A stretch of DNA of 64,000 nt from Turbatrix aceti (taxonomy: Eukaryota > Nematoda > Chromadorea > Rhabditida > Panagrolaimidae). The notes beneath the pieces were generated by a model. It made no database searches. It was not told the DNA's origin and saw only the letters and a program-made list of their open reading frames with translations. Below are positions 24,068-36,660 of the stretch, piece after piece. Every line of letters starts with the position of its first letter. Position 1 is the stretch's first letter. The translations under genes and the position numbers were made by a program. Where the stretch lies: assembly GCA_963969345.1 (NCBI GenBank), contig OZ017770.1, positions 5,031,246-5,095,245 on the forward strand, in the 5' to 3' direction.

Positions 24068-26922
24068 ATGGCAAAATATAAAAAAGGTTCTACGACTTCC
24101 TGGGTAAACATAATAATTTTCTTTCAATTTCAGGTCTTGGCGCTAACCATTCCGAAAGTGTATTTGACAACGAGGACGACCTGCCCCCGCTTCCTGATCA
24201 CATTAATGAAGGTGATTTGGCGGTAACGACATCGATATTTAACCTGAACGGCAAACCGTTTTCTGCCGTGCACAGAGAAACCTTACCCCGGTATTTTGTC
24301 GAACCGGTCGAAAAGTAAACGAACTTGTAAATCAGCAAAACTGTTAACTTTCCATTTTTCGTTTCAGATACGATGAATTTGGATTTGAGCTCACAAGCAC
24401 AACCGAGATCGATTACAGTCCAGAACTGGAACCATCACAACAGAGGTAATTATTGCACATCTTTTTCATTGATGCTAAGTACTACTTCTTGCAGAATGCG
24501 TTGGCTAGCGCACATTCAATTTACTCATGACTCAGAGGACGAGCTATGCTGGAAAAACGTCGACGTTGAGCGGCTAAGAGGCGAAAAACTCGATGAAATG
24601 CTGCGCGCAAACGGCATTCCGCATTCATTCAGACCGTTTCTCTGGGCAAGATTTTCGGGGGCTGTCAAAAAAAAAGCAGCTGCAGGTTGTTCCTATGAGA
24701 AAATTAACAACAGATGCGAGCGAGAAGCAGCGGCAACAACGAACTGTCAGATTGAAAAAGACTTGCTCAGAACAATGCCTAAGAACCTGTGTTTTTCGAG
24801 AGAAGACTGCCCAGCAATTGGAGCACTCAGGAGAATACTCAGAACCGTGGCATTCATGTATCCTGATTTTGGGTACTGTCAGGTAGTGTTTTTGAACCCT
24901 TCCAATGTTCAGGGAATGGATCAAGTCTTCAGGGAATGGGAACAGTCGTCAGCACGCTTTTGCTTGTCTGCGACGAAGAGACAACGTTTTGGACAGTTTG
25001 CGCGCTGATCGAGGACATACTGCCTTCGAATTTTTATAGTCACTCGCTCTTGGGCGTTCAGGCTGATGAAAGGGTCGTGAAGCATCTCATGTGCATACAT
25101 ACCCCTAAGCTGGTTAACGCCATCAAAAGCAACGACGTCGATATAACCATGATCACGATTAACTGGCTGCTGACCATATTTGCCAACGCGTACCCCACAA
25201 GAACAGTGTGCCGTTTGTGGGATTACATATTCGTTCACGGAAGTGTGGTGACCTTGCGAACGGTCATAGCAATGTTCAAAATGTGTGAAACAGAGCTGCT
25301 GACCGACAATGAGGAGAGCAATTGCCAGGCTGAGCTCTTCAACGCAATCGCGAAGCTACCGTCTTCAATAAAAGACTGTGACACACTCATAGATGAAATC
25401 TGTAGCCTCGCTTCCGACATAACATCGGAACAAGTCACAGAACTCAGAAAAAAATACCAAGTATGACTATTTCTTACTCATAGAGCATACAAACAACCGA
25501 GTCATGTTGTAGGGCATGCTGATGACTCACAGCGGGATGCTCTTCGAAGTGTCAGCAAACGCAAATCTTCCAAAGCAGACGGTTACAAAACGAAAGTCGT
25601 CACGGCCTCACAATTATCTCATGCACTTTTTTTCATCGCATGACAGCGAAAATGACCCCAAAACAAAAAATATAAGACATACAGAAATGATTGTAGATCT
25701 CAGAAATGCAATACATCAAATTTGCAACCATTTTTCGCTATGTCCCGAAAAATACCACAAACCAATCAACACACAGGTGAAAACAAACGTCTCAGCACGC
25801 ATCTGAATTAAAATTTGACATTTCAGACAGATTATCGAGAAGAAAGTCACTTTAATGACTTTCAACAATTTGTATCTGCCAGACGGGAAGGAAGAAAACG
25901 GGCGCGTGCTCTGCTGGACTTTCAACGACAAGAAGAAGACGAACTTGGTTTTCAGAAAAACGAACTAATAACAATATTATCAGAAAAAGACGAGCACTGC
26001 TGGATTGGTGAAGTCAACGGCCAAGTTGGATGGTTTCCGGCCAAATTTGTCGAAATAATAGACGAAAGAGGAAAAAACTATTGCATCTTTGGCGACGAAG
26101 CTGTAACGCCTGCCATCGGTGACATCGTGAGAGGCCCTCTCTCGCACGCTATCTTAAACATACTCAATCATGGTTTTCATAGCGCGCACGTCGCCAATTT
26201 TGTCACACATCCTTGGCTGTTTTTTGGTAAGCAAAGGCACTAATTACAAAAAAATATTCATTTCTGTAATATTTCAGAAATGATAGTTGAAGCTATGCAG
26301 AATCAGACAAAGGTCGTGAACTCCAAGGTAATGCTATGCGATACGTTCAAGCTTGATCAAGATGGCAAAATACTCACACCTGAAGAGCTTCTCTATAGAG
26401 CTGTACATGAAATAAATCAATCGCATAAAGGAGTAGCGGCGCAATTTGACATAAAATTGCGTTCGCTCATAGCCTACGGATTGAACGAACAGGTATTTCG
26501 CCCCACGGAGACAGTTGTAATGTTTTTTTTCACTTTCAGTGTCTTCATTTGTGGCTCGAAATTCTCTGCACGAATTCAAGCTTGGCAAACCTGAGAGAAA
26601 GGCATTATTCATCGGAATCCTTTATTAGAACCCCAGCTTGGAAACAGGTATACACAAAATCACGGTTTTATTCAATCAACAAGTCCACAAATTTTAGATT
26701 AAATGCGAACTCCGAGTGTTAGCTCAGTTCGCCTTCAACCTGTCAATTGAGCGCGAAATTCAGGATCAAGCGCTAACTGTCTCTAAAACCCAGTCAGCAA
26801 AAAATTTGAGCAAAATAAAAAAAAGTGTATCGCTCGACATATCCAGCAAGAATGGCGAGCCTCTAAAAAATGGTGTCCAAGACATGTTAATCAAGCATCA
26901 TCTATTCAGTTGGGATTTGTAA
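24068..26922 (+). CDS. SGSM3: SGSM3/RUTBC3-like Rab GAP (TBC-SH3-RUN)
   Basis: Exons 24068-24086, 24134-24314, 24368-24445, 24495-24882, 24933-25460, 25513-25776, 25827-26226, 26278-26492, 26540-26647, 26698-26922; 801 aa (human 749). TBC domain about residues 130-340 with both catalytic fingers: Arg in [10 protein letters not shown] and Gln in YCQGMG. SH3 about 510-565 ([18 protein letters not shown] to GWFPAKFVE). C-terminal RUN domain ends [12 protein letters not shown], as in the mammalian protein. The family accelerates GTP hydrolysis on Rab proteins and links small G proteins in endosomal traffic. The first 19-nt exon is the least certain; it is preceded by an acceptor at 24029-24031, and its phase and 47-nt intron fit. 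The stop codon overlaps an AATAAA at 26921-26926. Confidence 0.92.
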
Positions 26923-27349
26923 TAAACGGCATATGAACACTTGAATGCAAAGAATGAGTGTCCAGTGTTAAAAAAACACATATATAACAAGGTTGTTAAC
27001 ACAACCCCTTAACACATCACAAGACACACCTGAGAGGTTGAAAGAATATGTGTGTGTGTTTATGAAAACCGGTAAACCGAAAAACAAAGGGGGCCAGACG
27101 TTCTCTTCTATCCGGAAAAAGAAGCACGAATTGTCTTGGCGCGAAATGTGTACTCCGCATACTTCGCATATTCCGCATTTTCGCCGAATGCAGCTTTAGT
27201 CTCTCTAATAACTTGAAAACATTCCACATTTGCATTATACTTTTGATTTTATACTTTTGATACTTTCACAATGGTTGAACAAATCTCACAACAGTGTAAG
27301 AAAACACTTTTGTTAAGAATTTACCTGCATACCATCATTTTTAGACAAA
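26923..27349. other. Short intergenic spacer SGSM3-WDR82
   Basis: The 427-bp spacer carries the poly(A) signal at its very start and a TTTTTAG acceptor at 27339-27344, five bases before the WDR82 start codon. No gene. Confidence 0.6.
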
Positions 27350-28509
27350 ATGAAGCTCGATGAAGCAAATCTTCGCAAGTTTGCGCCTGTCCGAACTTTT
27401 ATGGATTTTAAGCAAGAAGTTTTTTCTATGGATTTTCATCGGGATGGTAAGATGCTCGTTGTATCCTGGACTGACGACTCCATGACGCTGTACAATTGCG
27501 AAGAAGGCACGAACATGCGAACGGTGAACTCAATTCAATCATTGAACGAGTTTTATTACAGCTTAATTTTTTTTAGGTGAACAGCAAGAAGTACGGCGTA
27601 GGTGAAATTCGATTTGACCACGACTCAAATGCTGTTCTGCACAGTTCTACCAAAATCGACAACACCATTCGATATTTGTCGCTCAACGAAAACAAATACG
27701 TTCGATACTTCTTAGGCCACTCGGCAAGGTATTGAAGTGGTTTATATGACGTTTGTATACAAGAAACTTTTTTTTCAGAGTTAGTTCAATCAACGTGTCG
27801 CCCAGAAGCCATCATTTCGTGTCGTCTGGCCAGGATGAGACAACGCGGTTGTGGGATATGCGGCTCAACAGCTGCCTGGGGGTAATCAAAAGCTCCGAAG
27901 ACACACTTTCATCGTTCGACCCCGAAGGCCTGATCATCGCCACGGCATCCGCTACGGAACAAGCAGTCTCGCTCTACGACATGCGATCCTTCGACAAAGG
28001 CCCCTTCGAGAAACTTGAAGTTGCAAATCCTAAGCCTGAAGCGAAATGGTGCAGCTTCAGGTTCGGCACGGACGGCATTAACGCTCTCATCTCGACTGAT
28101 TCAAACTTTTCCTTGGTCTTTGGCACTCTTGACAACGGTCCCATCCAGCAGTATGTGATCGATCAGGCCCCTGCTGTAAGTTCTGCTTTTTTATATGTAT
28201 TCACGAACAAAAAATGGCAAATTTTTCTTTTTTCAGAACACGCCTATTGGCGCATCGTTTACGCCTTGCGGCCAGTACCTGGTTGTTGGATCCACGGAAA
28301 ACAAGATTTATTTCTTCGACATTCCCCGCGAAACTGAATCCGCTCCTCAGACCGAACTGCAACCGATTTCCCCTCGATTTTACGTTCAATCAGACATTCA
28401 CCAGAACAAAGCTCTGTCTAACGTGCTTTTTAACCCCCAATTTGCCCACATTGCCGTGGGTTCACATGTTATTGAATTCTGGGTTCCAGAAATTGCTGAA
28501 TCCGAATAA
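27350..28509 (+). CDS. WDR82: WDR82 (Swd2) WD-repeat subunit of Set1/COMPASS
   Basis: Four exons: 27350-27523, 27577-27728, 27779-28175, 28237-28509; 331 aa (human 313). A seven-bladed WD propeller that tethers the Set1 H3K4 methyltransferase, and a PP1/PNUTS termination complex, to phosphorylated RNA polymerase II. Diagnostic stretches: MKL at the start, [48 protein letters not shown] and [11 protein letters not shown]. The second half is more divergent than in other animals, but length and blade order are preserved. An AG lies five bases before the ATG, typical of trans-splicing. AATAAA at 28505-28510 overlaps the stop codon. Confidence 0.92.
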
Positions 28510-28510
28510 A
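28505..28510 (+). terminator. Poly(A) signal overlapping WDR82 stop codon
   Basis: AATAAA contains the TAA stop (28507-28509), implying an extremely short 3'UTR if it is used. Confidence 0.5.
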
Positions 28511-28838
28511 GTGTGACTGTTCGGAAATTTTTTTGCTTATGTTGGATAACGCTTTTGACTGGTAGGGGGGTTCCTCGTTGTTTCGTCTTGAAAGCACTGT
28601 GCAATGCGCGCATGGTTTGCTTGTTCGCTTTCTGGCTGACTGGCAGTGCAATTTTGCATTCACCAGCGTTCTCGTATTTCTGCGCAAACCATTGTAGTGT
28701 CCGAACAATTTTCGCCTTGATGCATTCATTATTCACTACTTTTCATTTTATACGACCAGTCATCTACGCCTAAACTGGTTGTATACTTATATTGTTGAAC
28801 AACGCGGAATATTATAAGTCTAGTTTTTATACTACGCC

Positions 28839-29744
28839 ATGGTTCAAAATCCCACGTTGCAACAACTAGTTGCCACCGCAAATCTCGATGAACCGCTCTC
28901 CAATAATTGCTTGAATCTCGTATCAAAGGTCGAGGTGACGAAGAATTATGCCGAACTACGGGTTTGTGCGCTCGTTTGATCTTTGCCCTAACATATCCGT
29001 GTTTTTTGCAGACCCACAAAGCATTTTACTTTCTCGCAAAACCACCGAGTGGAAATGGAGTCAAAGCTAATATAATTTTTTTGCACGACCAAACCAATTC
29101 TGCAGTCGTATGGGTAGATTGCGATATCCTTCAAGTGAGTAGTGTCTGTTTTGCTTTCGCATACAATCGTTTTTTGCACCCCGAGCCGCATAAATAAAAA
29201 TCGATGGGTGGATAGGTCAGATAAATCATGACGGTTTCAGACGTTTGCTGCGTTTGGCTACAACTGCATCGCTCTCGATCTGCCGGGTATGGGCCGGACT
29301 GGCGGCGCGTCAGTCGAGGAAGCCGATCGACCCGGATTCCTCTGTGAATTTGTAGAGTCCCTCGGCCTACGGGAAGTGATCATCGTTGGATCCAGTCAGG
29401 CAGGGCAGTATATCATTCCCCTGCTCGCTGAGCCTCCTCCGAAGTTCTTCATCACCTGTGTCATTGCCATCGCTCTCTCCGATACCAACAAGTTATCACC
29501 GGATACAGCCGGGCAAATTACCACGCCATGCCTTGTAATCAGGGGTTCCCAGGATACGAGTCTCGGTCTCAACTCGGAGAACAACCTCCGTCACCTGCTC
29601 AATGGACGTCTTGAAATCATTCCAGAAGCCAAGCATCTGTGCCATCGATCTAATCCGTTGTATTTCAACCGTATTGCACTCAACTTTCTTGACCTTGTGT
29701 TGAAAAACGTAATTCAAAAGTCGACTTTTGTCACAAATCTCTGA
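28839..29744 (+). CDS. ABHD14-type alpha/beta hydrolase
   Basis: Three exons: 28839-28961, 29012-29134, 29241-29744; 249 aa. Alpha/beta-hydrolase fold close to ABHD14A/B (ABHD14B has been reported to act on acetyl-lysine). Oxyanion region IIFLHDQTNSAVVW. Strand LDLPGMGRT. Nucleophile elbow VGSSQAG with Ser134 matching the family Ser-X-Ser-X-X-Gly pattern. Acid Asp187 in RGSQDTSLG and His214 in KHLCHRSNP complete the triad. The start lies 330 bp after WDR82 on the same strand. Poly(A) signal AATAAA at 29849-29854. The N-terminal 40 residues are not conserved and the substrate is unknown. Confidence 0.85.
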
Positions 29745-30359
29745 AGTTGAGTAACTTCTAGCCCGTTCTTGTCACTGCTAATTCACCATTTTTTGTTCAT
29801 ATTTTTTTAATTTGCAACTTCTGGTATTGATTTTTGCAACGTTAGTGTAATAAACCATCGTTATGAAATTATTCAATCCTTGGAAATTAGTATTTGGGTT
29901 TTTTATTCATTCGCGCAACAATGGGAGGCGCATTTTGACGTTATATTACATTCGAAGAGGCTGTAAGAAGTTGTCCGTCAGCAAAGGCAGAGTCGACAAA
30001 GAACTGAATGAACACAGAATGATTGAATTTGTGTACATCGTAGAAAAGTAGATCTGGTGTTAATGTGAAGCCGCAGCAACCTCCATGTTTTGTCTTGGGA
30101 TTATCTGACGGCTTCGAAGCGAGTAATCCCGGCTCGCGCCCCCTGTGACAGCAGTAGCACGGTCACTTGCGATGACCAGTTGACCACAGAAAGAAAACAA
30201 TCACTAACTCGTAAGCTAACGTAAATCCTAAGTTCTGAAAACCGTTTTCTCTTGCGACTAAATGAATTTTCTTATTTTTCGTTTCTGTCTTTTTTTTATA
30301 AATTTATTTAATTTTTTCGATTACAGATGTCACTCTTTCGTATGGTTTGATTAATTTTT
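29745..30359. other. Intergenic spacer
   Basis: Holds the ABHD14-type poly(A) signal (29849-29854) and the upstream region of the cadherin gene, with an acceptor-like TTCGATTACAG shortly before its start. A 62-codon frame at 29863-30051 has no support. Confidence 0.55.
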
Positions 30360-33300
30360 ATGGCTCAACCAGTAACGAATGCTTTCAACTTCATGCGTTT
30401 CGCTGTTCTTTTTCTACTTTTTGTTGAGTGCTTTCAGTTATGTTACGGTAAGTTACTTTTTCACATTTCAACATTTTTCATCCCGTTTTTTTAGCTCGTG
30501 GCATCAAAATTGATCCCGAATTTTTATTCATCGATGAAGATTTCTCAGTGGACCAAAAACTTCCGGTGTCTGTATGCTCAGAAAATGTTTCCAAGTTAAA
30601 AATTATAAGTGGCGATGATGACAGATTTTTTGTCCTCGTGCCCACAGATGGCCGATGTGCGGACCTGATTCTCACCAAGCCTTTGGATGCCGACGTAGGT
30701 TTTTTTGATTCACTTCAAAAAGCTTTTCAACGAATTTTTCAGCAATTACATGGTGACGGATCCAGGTACCAATCTTTCTACCTCGTTTTTCAAGGAACGT
30801 CCAAAAACGGTGTTGCCAGTCTTGAAATTCAAGTAGCCGACATCAATGACAATGCCCCCGAATTCAGAAACTTCAATCCAACTGTTAACATTTCAAAGGC
30901 AATTTTTTCCTGCTCCCAGAGTGCTTTAAACAAAAAATGCTTTCAGAACACTGCCGGAGGAACAACCATTACAAAACTCGAAACATTCGATCCGGATACT
31001 GGAATCGGAGGAATCGTAAAATTTTTCATTGATAACGAAAAGTTTGAAATAGCCAATGAAAAGTGTCAGAACCACATTTGCTCGGCTGACGTTGTTCTCC
31101 GAAATCCATTAAGACACAACTCCAACGCTGTGGAGCACATAATGGTTGTTGCGAAGGATGGCGCGAGTTTGACGTCAAAAGTAAACGTCGTAACGGCAAA
31201 TTTAACGGTGAATGTTGCTGGCAAATCGGAATCGCCTTCTCCTGCTTGTACAAAAACAGATATCGCTGTCAAAGTTTTGGAAAATCTACCCATCGGCAGC
31301 AAAGTTTACGGTCTGAAATCCGAAGACTATGAAAGCGTCGATCTTGTCGACCCGAGCGATTTCATCGAATTGGAGAGCGAAAGTGGAATTTTAAAGACAT
31401 CAAAAATAATCAACTACGAAGAGGTTACCAATTTCAACGTGTCTCTTGTCGCAACGCTAAAGCAAGGAACATGCGAGAACCTGAATTTTAATTTTGTGGT
31501 TGTTAACGAGGATGACAATCTGCCAATGTGCGTGCCGGCAAATCTGATAGCTACATGGAATCCAGAATTGTATTCCTACAATTTTGTTTCTGAGGATACA
31601 AATTTTGAAGCAGAGGAAATTATGCTACACGTAGTTGACCTTGACAAGGTATTTTTTGTTCTTTTGAATTATTCTTTTTTGAAATGCAATTTGCAGGATG
31701 ACTACAACGATTTTGATGTCAGCATTGCTGGAAGTTTATCAGAATTGTTCACAGTTGATCCTAAATACGCTAAAGAAGCTGCCGATATTACGATTAATCC
31801 TGTTAACAAAGAATCATTAGAAAACGAACAGAACGTCAGTTTAACGGTAATAACTTATTTTTGATCTTTGCAAAACCATATTATCATTTTTTCATAATTT
31901 AGGTTGTTTTAACTCCAAAAAACAAAAAGCAAGACAGAACATTGTGCAGCGTGAACATCGTTATCCCAAAATCCAAACGGCCTGATTTTCCTATCGATCA
32001 CGTATTTATAGCATCGAACTTTACATTCAACTTGACAGAAGAAACCGAAGGAAGCTTCATGCTTTTGGTAATTTTTTTTATCGACAGAACAAATTTTTTT
32101 ACGAATATATTATTTTAGAACGCCAGTATGAGCCCTAATGAATTGAAAGAAGTTGAGTTGTTGATATCAGCTGAAGAAACCGACATCACCAACTTTTTCA
32201 TCACTGAAGAAAAGAGGCTCGTGATTCAACCCCTTGACTTGGAAGAAGTTGAATCTGCGGTACTTCCCCTCAACATCACGGCGTACTACAAAAGCAATCC
32301 CACTGAGAAACGTTTCGCAGAGGTTGTTATTAACCTTTTGGTATGTTTTTTTGCATTGGAGGACATATATGAAATTTAAAAATATGAATTGCAGGATACC
32401 AATGAATTTACTCCCAAGTTTTCGAATTCATCATACTCTGCTACTATTTCATGCAGCGCCCTTAAGGATAATCCGAGCGTTAAAATCAGTGCCGTGGATG
32501 ATGATTTTTCGACAGAAAATATCACATATACGCTGTCTGACAACGCTCAGGAAAACTTTGTCATCGACCAAAATGGTCTCATTACTATCAAAACTTTGCC
32601 AGAAAATATTCAAAATGGCACCTATTTGTTTACGGTTTTTGCAACTGACAATGGAATACCTCCAAAAATGTCTAATGCTACCGTGGTCATCGTCATTGAA
32701 ACGTGTAACACAACAAGTGATGAGGTATTGTTAAGCAAACCACTGACGCCTAAAGCGGCTGAAAAACCACAGTCAAATCGAACTTCGACATCGTTACCTA
32801 CAACTTTAACAACAACTACTACAACGACTTTTGTTTCTAAACAAAGTATGTCGCTTTTTGACCAGTTCAGCGGGAAAATGACTTTTAATTTTAGCACGAC
32901 AACCGCTAGTTGCTAAAGAAATCAAACTCAAAATATCAGAAAATCTACCAGTTGGCACAAAAATCACAGATATTGGTGCAGAAGCAGGTCAAAATGAATA
33001 TGAATTCTACCTTACTCTGAAAAACTTTACGCTGAAAAATTTCTTGCAATTGACAAAGTCCGGCGAGCTCTTCATAGCCAAGTCTATTGATTTCGAATTC
33101 ATTCAAAAAATCGAGGGAAACATTTACACCAAGTTCGATAACAAAAACATGCTTTATGCTTCCTTGGAAATCGAAATTTTGGATTTGAACGACAACGGGT
33201 GAGTCGAGTTGTCTATGCGTATTTGCAAAAATATGCAAATATTTTCAGACCAATATTTAATCTGCAGCCAAATACAAAGGTGACCCTGCTTGGAAACGCA

Positions 33301-35810
33301 TCAGTGGGTACGATATTGAATTTGACTTATCCCTTGGCGTCAGATGCGGATTTGTCTTACAACTTTTCTTCGATTGAATACTCGTTGAAGCCGAATGACT
33401 GTTTTCAAATCGATAGCGCAAGCTCTGTCATACAGCTTATTCGACCCCTTTCGGAGTGTTTGGGGGATTCGCTTACGCTTACCGTCATCGCGATTGATAA
33501 TGCGGCCAATCCCCAAAATCCCCGCAACTTTGCTCGACACAACGTGAGTCACGTTATTTTGCCTCAATCCCTGACTTTGACCTTTTTAGATCACGGTTAA
33601 TGTAAAGCAACTGGAAATGAAACAGAATAAGCTTCACGAAATGCTTGAGTCCATTCCGTCGGAAATTACAGTTTTTGATGACGCTTTGGTGGGCAATGTG
33701 CTTTTTGCTCTCGATCTCAGCAAACCGGCAAACGCTTCTAAATCTTACCAAATCAAACCGCTGAACTCCGATATATTTCAAATTAATCAGAATGGCGAGT
33801 TTTATCTGCAGAAACCGTTGAAGAGATATGTGCTGCAAAAATTGTGTACCCAGGTTGAATTCGTTATCGATCTTGAAAACAATGTAGTAGTGAACAAGAC
33901 AGTTTGCTTCACTATCAAGCCGCGACCGAGATCTCCAACTGTGTTTTGGCCTCTGCCAAACTCTGTTCATAAATTCAAGGAGGTTAGTAAATTTTAAATG
34001 CGAATCAATAAATAATCGTTAATTTCAGAACGTAAAATACGACATTTTGCTATTAGTCAATGCAACTTCTTCAACACTGTCCGCAATCGCCAGCAATCTG
34101 ACCTATCACCTGGTGAACACAACTACTGAAGACGAAAAATACTTTTCAGTTGACTCAAACGGCGCGCTTCGAGCAAAGCAGCAATTTGATTTTGAATTCA
34201 AAAGAAATTATCTATTAATATTTCAAGTCTGCGATACTTCTTGCACGAATGTTTCAATACGAATCGAAATTGAAGACGTCAATGATCACTGGCCTATGTT
34301 CGTAGAACGCGAAGAACAATTCTCAGTACCCGAAAATCAAGAAATTGGAGCCAAAGGAGGTCTAATCGCTCAATTTTCGCCCGCAGAAGATGGCGACGGA
34401 ACGCCGGAAAAACGATCCATTTGCTACAAGTTGGAGACCGAAACCGACGTTTTTTACCTCCCTGACCAAAGAAATGCTACTCTCTATGTTCGCAAATCTC
34501 TTGACAGAGAGGAACGTGAATCTTACGTCGTCGTGGTTTCCGCCATTGACTGCTACCTCAAGGAATCAGACCTGTTACTCATGGAGTTTAATTTCCAGAA
34601 TGCGGATGAAAATAACAAAAAATCCATCATCATTAACGTCACTGACGTAAATGACAACTTTCCGCGATTTGTTCAAAAAGAATATTACGGCCAGATTATC
34701 GAAGGCAGAACCCGATTTGGAGCTAAGATTCTTCGTGTGGAAGCAGTGGACCCTGACTTGGAGGCTCAAGGATTGCGTTACTACCTGAGCAGTGCAGTCA
34801 GAACTGAATCCGACGTCATTCCGAAAGAAGAAGCTCCTTTCCACGTCGAAAGCACGACAGGAAATATAATCAGTCGAATAGCCAATACCGGCACGATGCC
34901 GAGATCTTACAACTTCAGAGTCGTTGTATGCGATAATGCAAATCATGAGGACGAAACCAGTGTAACGGTATGATTTTTATTAATTACGCAAGAAGGTACC
35001 ATGCATGTTTTTTTGTTTTTCAGATCACTGTCATAAATTACAGTGAACAAATTGAGCTGACCTTCGACCAGCCGATGGACCTCATTGAATCCAATCAGAA
35101 GCACATAACCAAGCTCATGAATGACATAACGACGCTCTACATGGTGGTCAATGATATCCGAGGTCACGGCAACGTCACCATCGTGACCGCTCACTTTTTA
35201 GAAAAAGATAAACTCCTGGCGACTTCTTCCAAAGCAATTGCGTAAGTTTTTTTTCCAATGCAACCGGTACAACCATCATTTCAGAACCTACGAAAATGGG
35301 CAATCAAAGAAAACACAAAAAGCACGTCAAGAGTTACGTCGTGCCTATGCTTTGCGATCGGTGTCGTCGAGTACCCATGAAACGAGCTTGTTTGAATCAT
35401 CTTTTATTTCCAACATCGATAGCTACACCCTGGCAATAGGTTTTATCGTGATCACACTGGTCATTATATTGATAGGTTTTTCAATCTACGTTTGTCGCCA
35501 TCGCCGAAGACCCTCGTCCAAGCTGGCGGCGTACTTGCAGAAAGATCTATTTTACAACAACGGTGATATCATGATTAATACACACAAACCACCTGATATG
35601 CACACCATGCACAAACCACTGCACACCTCGTCTTTTACCCACTCACAGAGGTATCCCTATTACTTTGTACGAAACAGCTAAAGTCTGGTTCATCTTAATT
35701 GTAGATTACGTCCTAACAATACCTCTACCACCACTGGCACAGCCTGCAACAGGCGTAGTTCTTCCAATGATCCTACGTCGTTTGAAACGTTGCAATCGAC
35801 TGAGCTCTAA
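30360..35810 (+). CDS. Non-classical cadherin, single-pass adhesion receptor
   Basis: Fourteen exons: 30360-30447, 30495-30694, 30743-31648, 31697-31846, 31903-32067, 32119-32340, 32395-32845, 32895-33198, 33249-33543, 33590-33982, 34029-34967, 35024-35241, 35285-35650, 35705-35810; 1600 aa. Signal peptide, then a long run of degenerate cadherin repeats with calcium motifs ADINDNAPEF, LDLNDNGPIF, EDVNDHWPMF and TDVNDNFPRF. A Thr-rich linker (LPTTLTTTTTTTF) interrupts the repeats near residue 725. One membrane span (LAIGFIVITLVIILIGFSIYVC), then a short basic cytoplasmic tail without a recognisable catenin-binding site, so it is not a classical cadherin. Spliced to exon 14 the protein ends STEL, a class I PDZ-ligand form. 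Retention of intron 13 gives a different, shorter end (stop at 35679-35681). Subfamily (protocadherin- or CDHR-like) not resolved. Confidence 0.9.
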
Positions 35811-36660
35811 TTTCACTACTAGATAGCCGTGTTCATGATCTCATTTTTTGTAATTATTTTTTTTGTCTCAAGCTTTTGTCGACGTTGATTTGTGTGCCAA
35901 AATACTATAAAGCCTTTGTTATGACACTGCGTAGGGTACGAATCTTTTTTACCTCAGCAACAAATTCAAAAATCAATCGAAAAAAATCAGCCTGATGACG
36001 CAGTTGCTATGCACACAACTTTTTAGCTTGTCATTAGGGAACTTGCATTTTTGATACTAAAAACGTGCAATTTTTGGTCAATTAAATAGCAGATGATCAT
36101 GTGCGCAATTCAGAAATGAAAAACAATCAAAAATGTGATACGTAAAAGTGCAGGGTTGGCCTATTCGGTAATTCCCGTGATACGAACGTGACCAACGAGA
36201 GGTAAGTTGAATGCAGGAAAAGCAAGTGACGGAAAAACGACTGCACCCTCGGCCGAACAACAGCTGCTCGTACATTAGTTAGTGCGCATTCTTGAACAAC
36301 CTGGGACGAAATCATCCTTCCGCCAACAAACTTGTCTAAAAGCGAAACGGCAGCAGCGAGAAGAAAAAGTGAAAAAAAGAAAAAAACGAAGAGAAAAACG
36401 ACAGCCAGCAGTAATGTAAAAAGCTACGAGTTCGACGCCAGAGCTCGTACGACGAGACTCATGTGTTGGTTCTGTGAATTTGCGTCGTTTGTGCAGCAAA
36501 CGCTGTGTGTCTGTTTTTTTTTCAAGCGGCGAGTACGAGAGGCGAATGAGCCAGTCTAGCGACGCGCTTTGTTAATACATGTTTAAAAGACTTGGAAGAG
36601 TTTTGCGAGGAATTGACGTGGATTTTTGACGTTTCATTTGTCGTCGATTTCAGGTAGATA
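35811..36660. other. Intergenic, phosphate carrier upstream region
   Basis: No gene recognised. The cadherin 3'UTR and the promoter of the highly biased phosphate carrier gene should lie here. A GATTTCAG acceptor ends at 36653, seven bases before its ATG. Confidence 0.55.
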
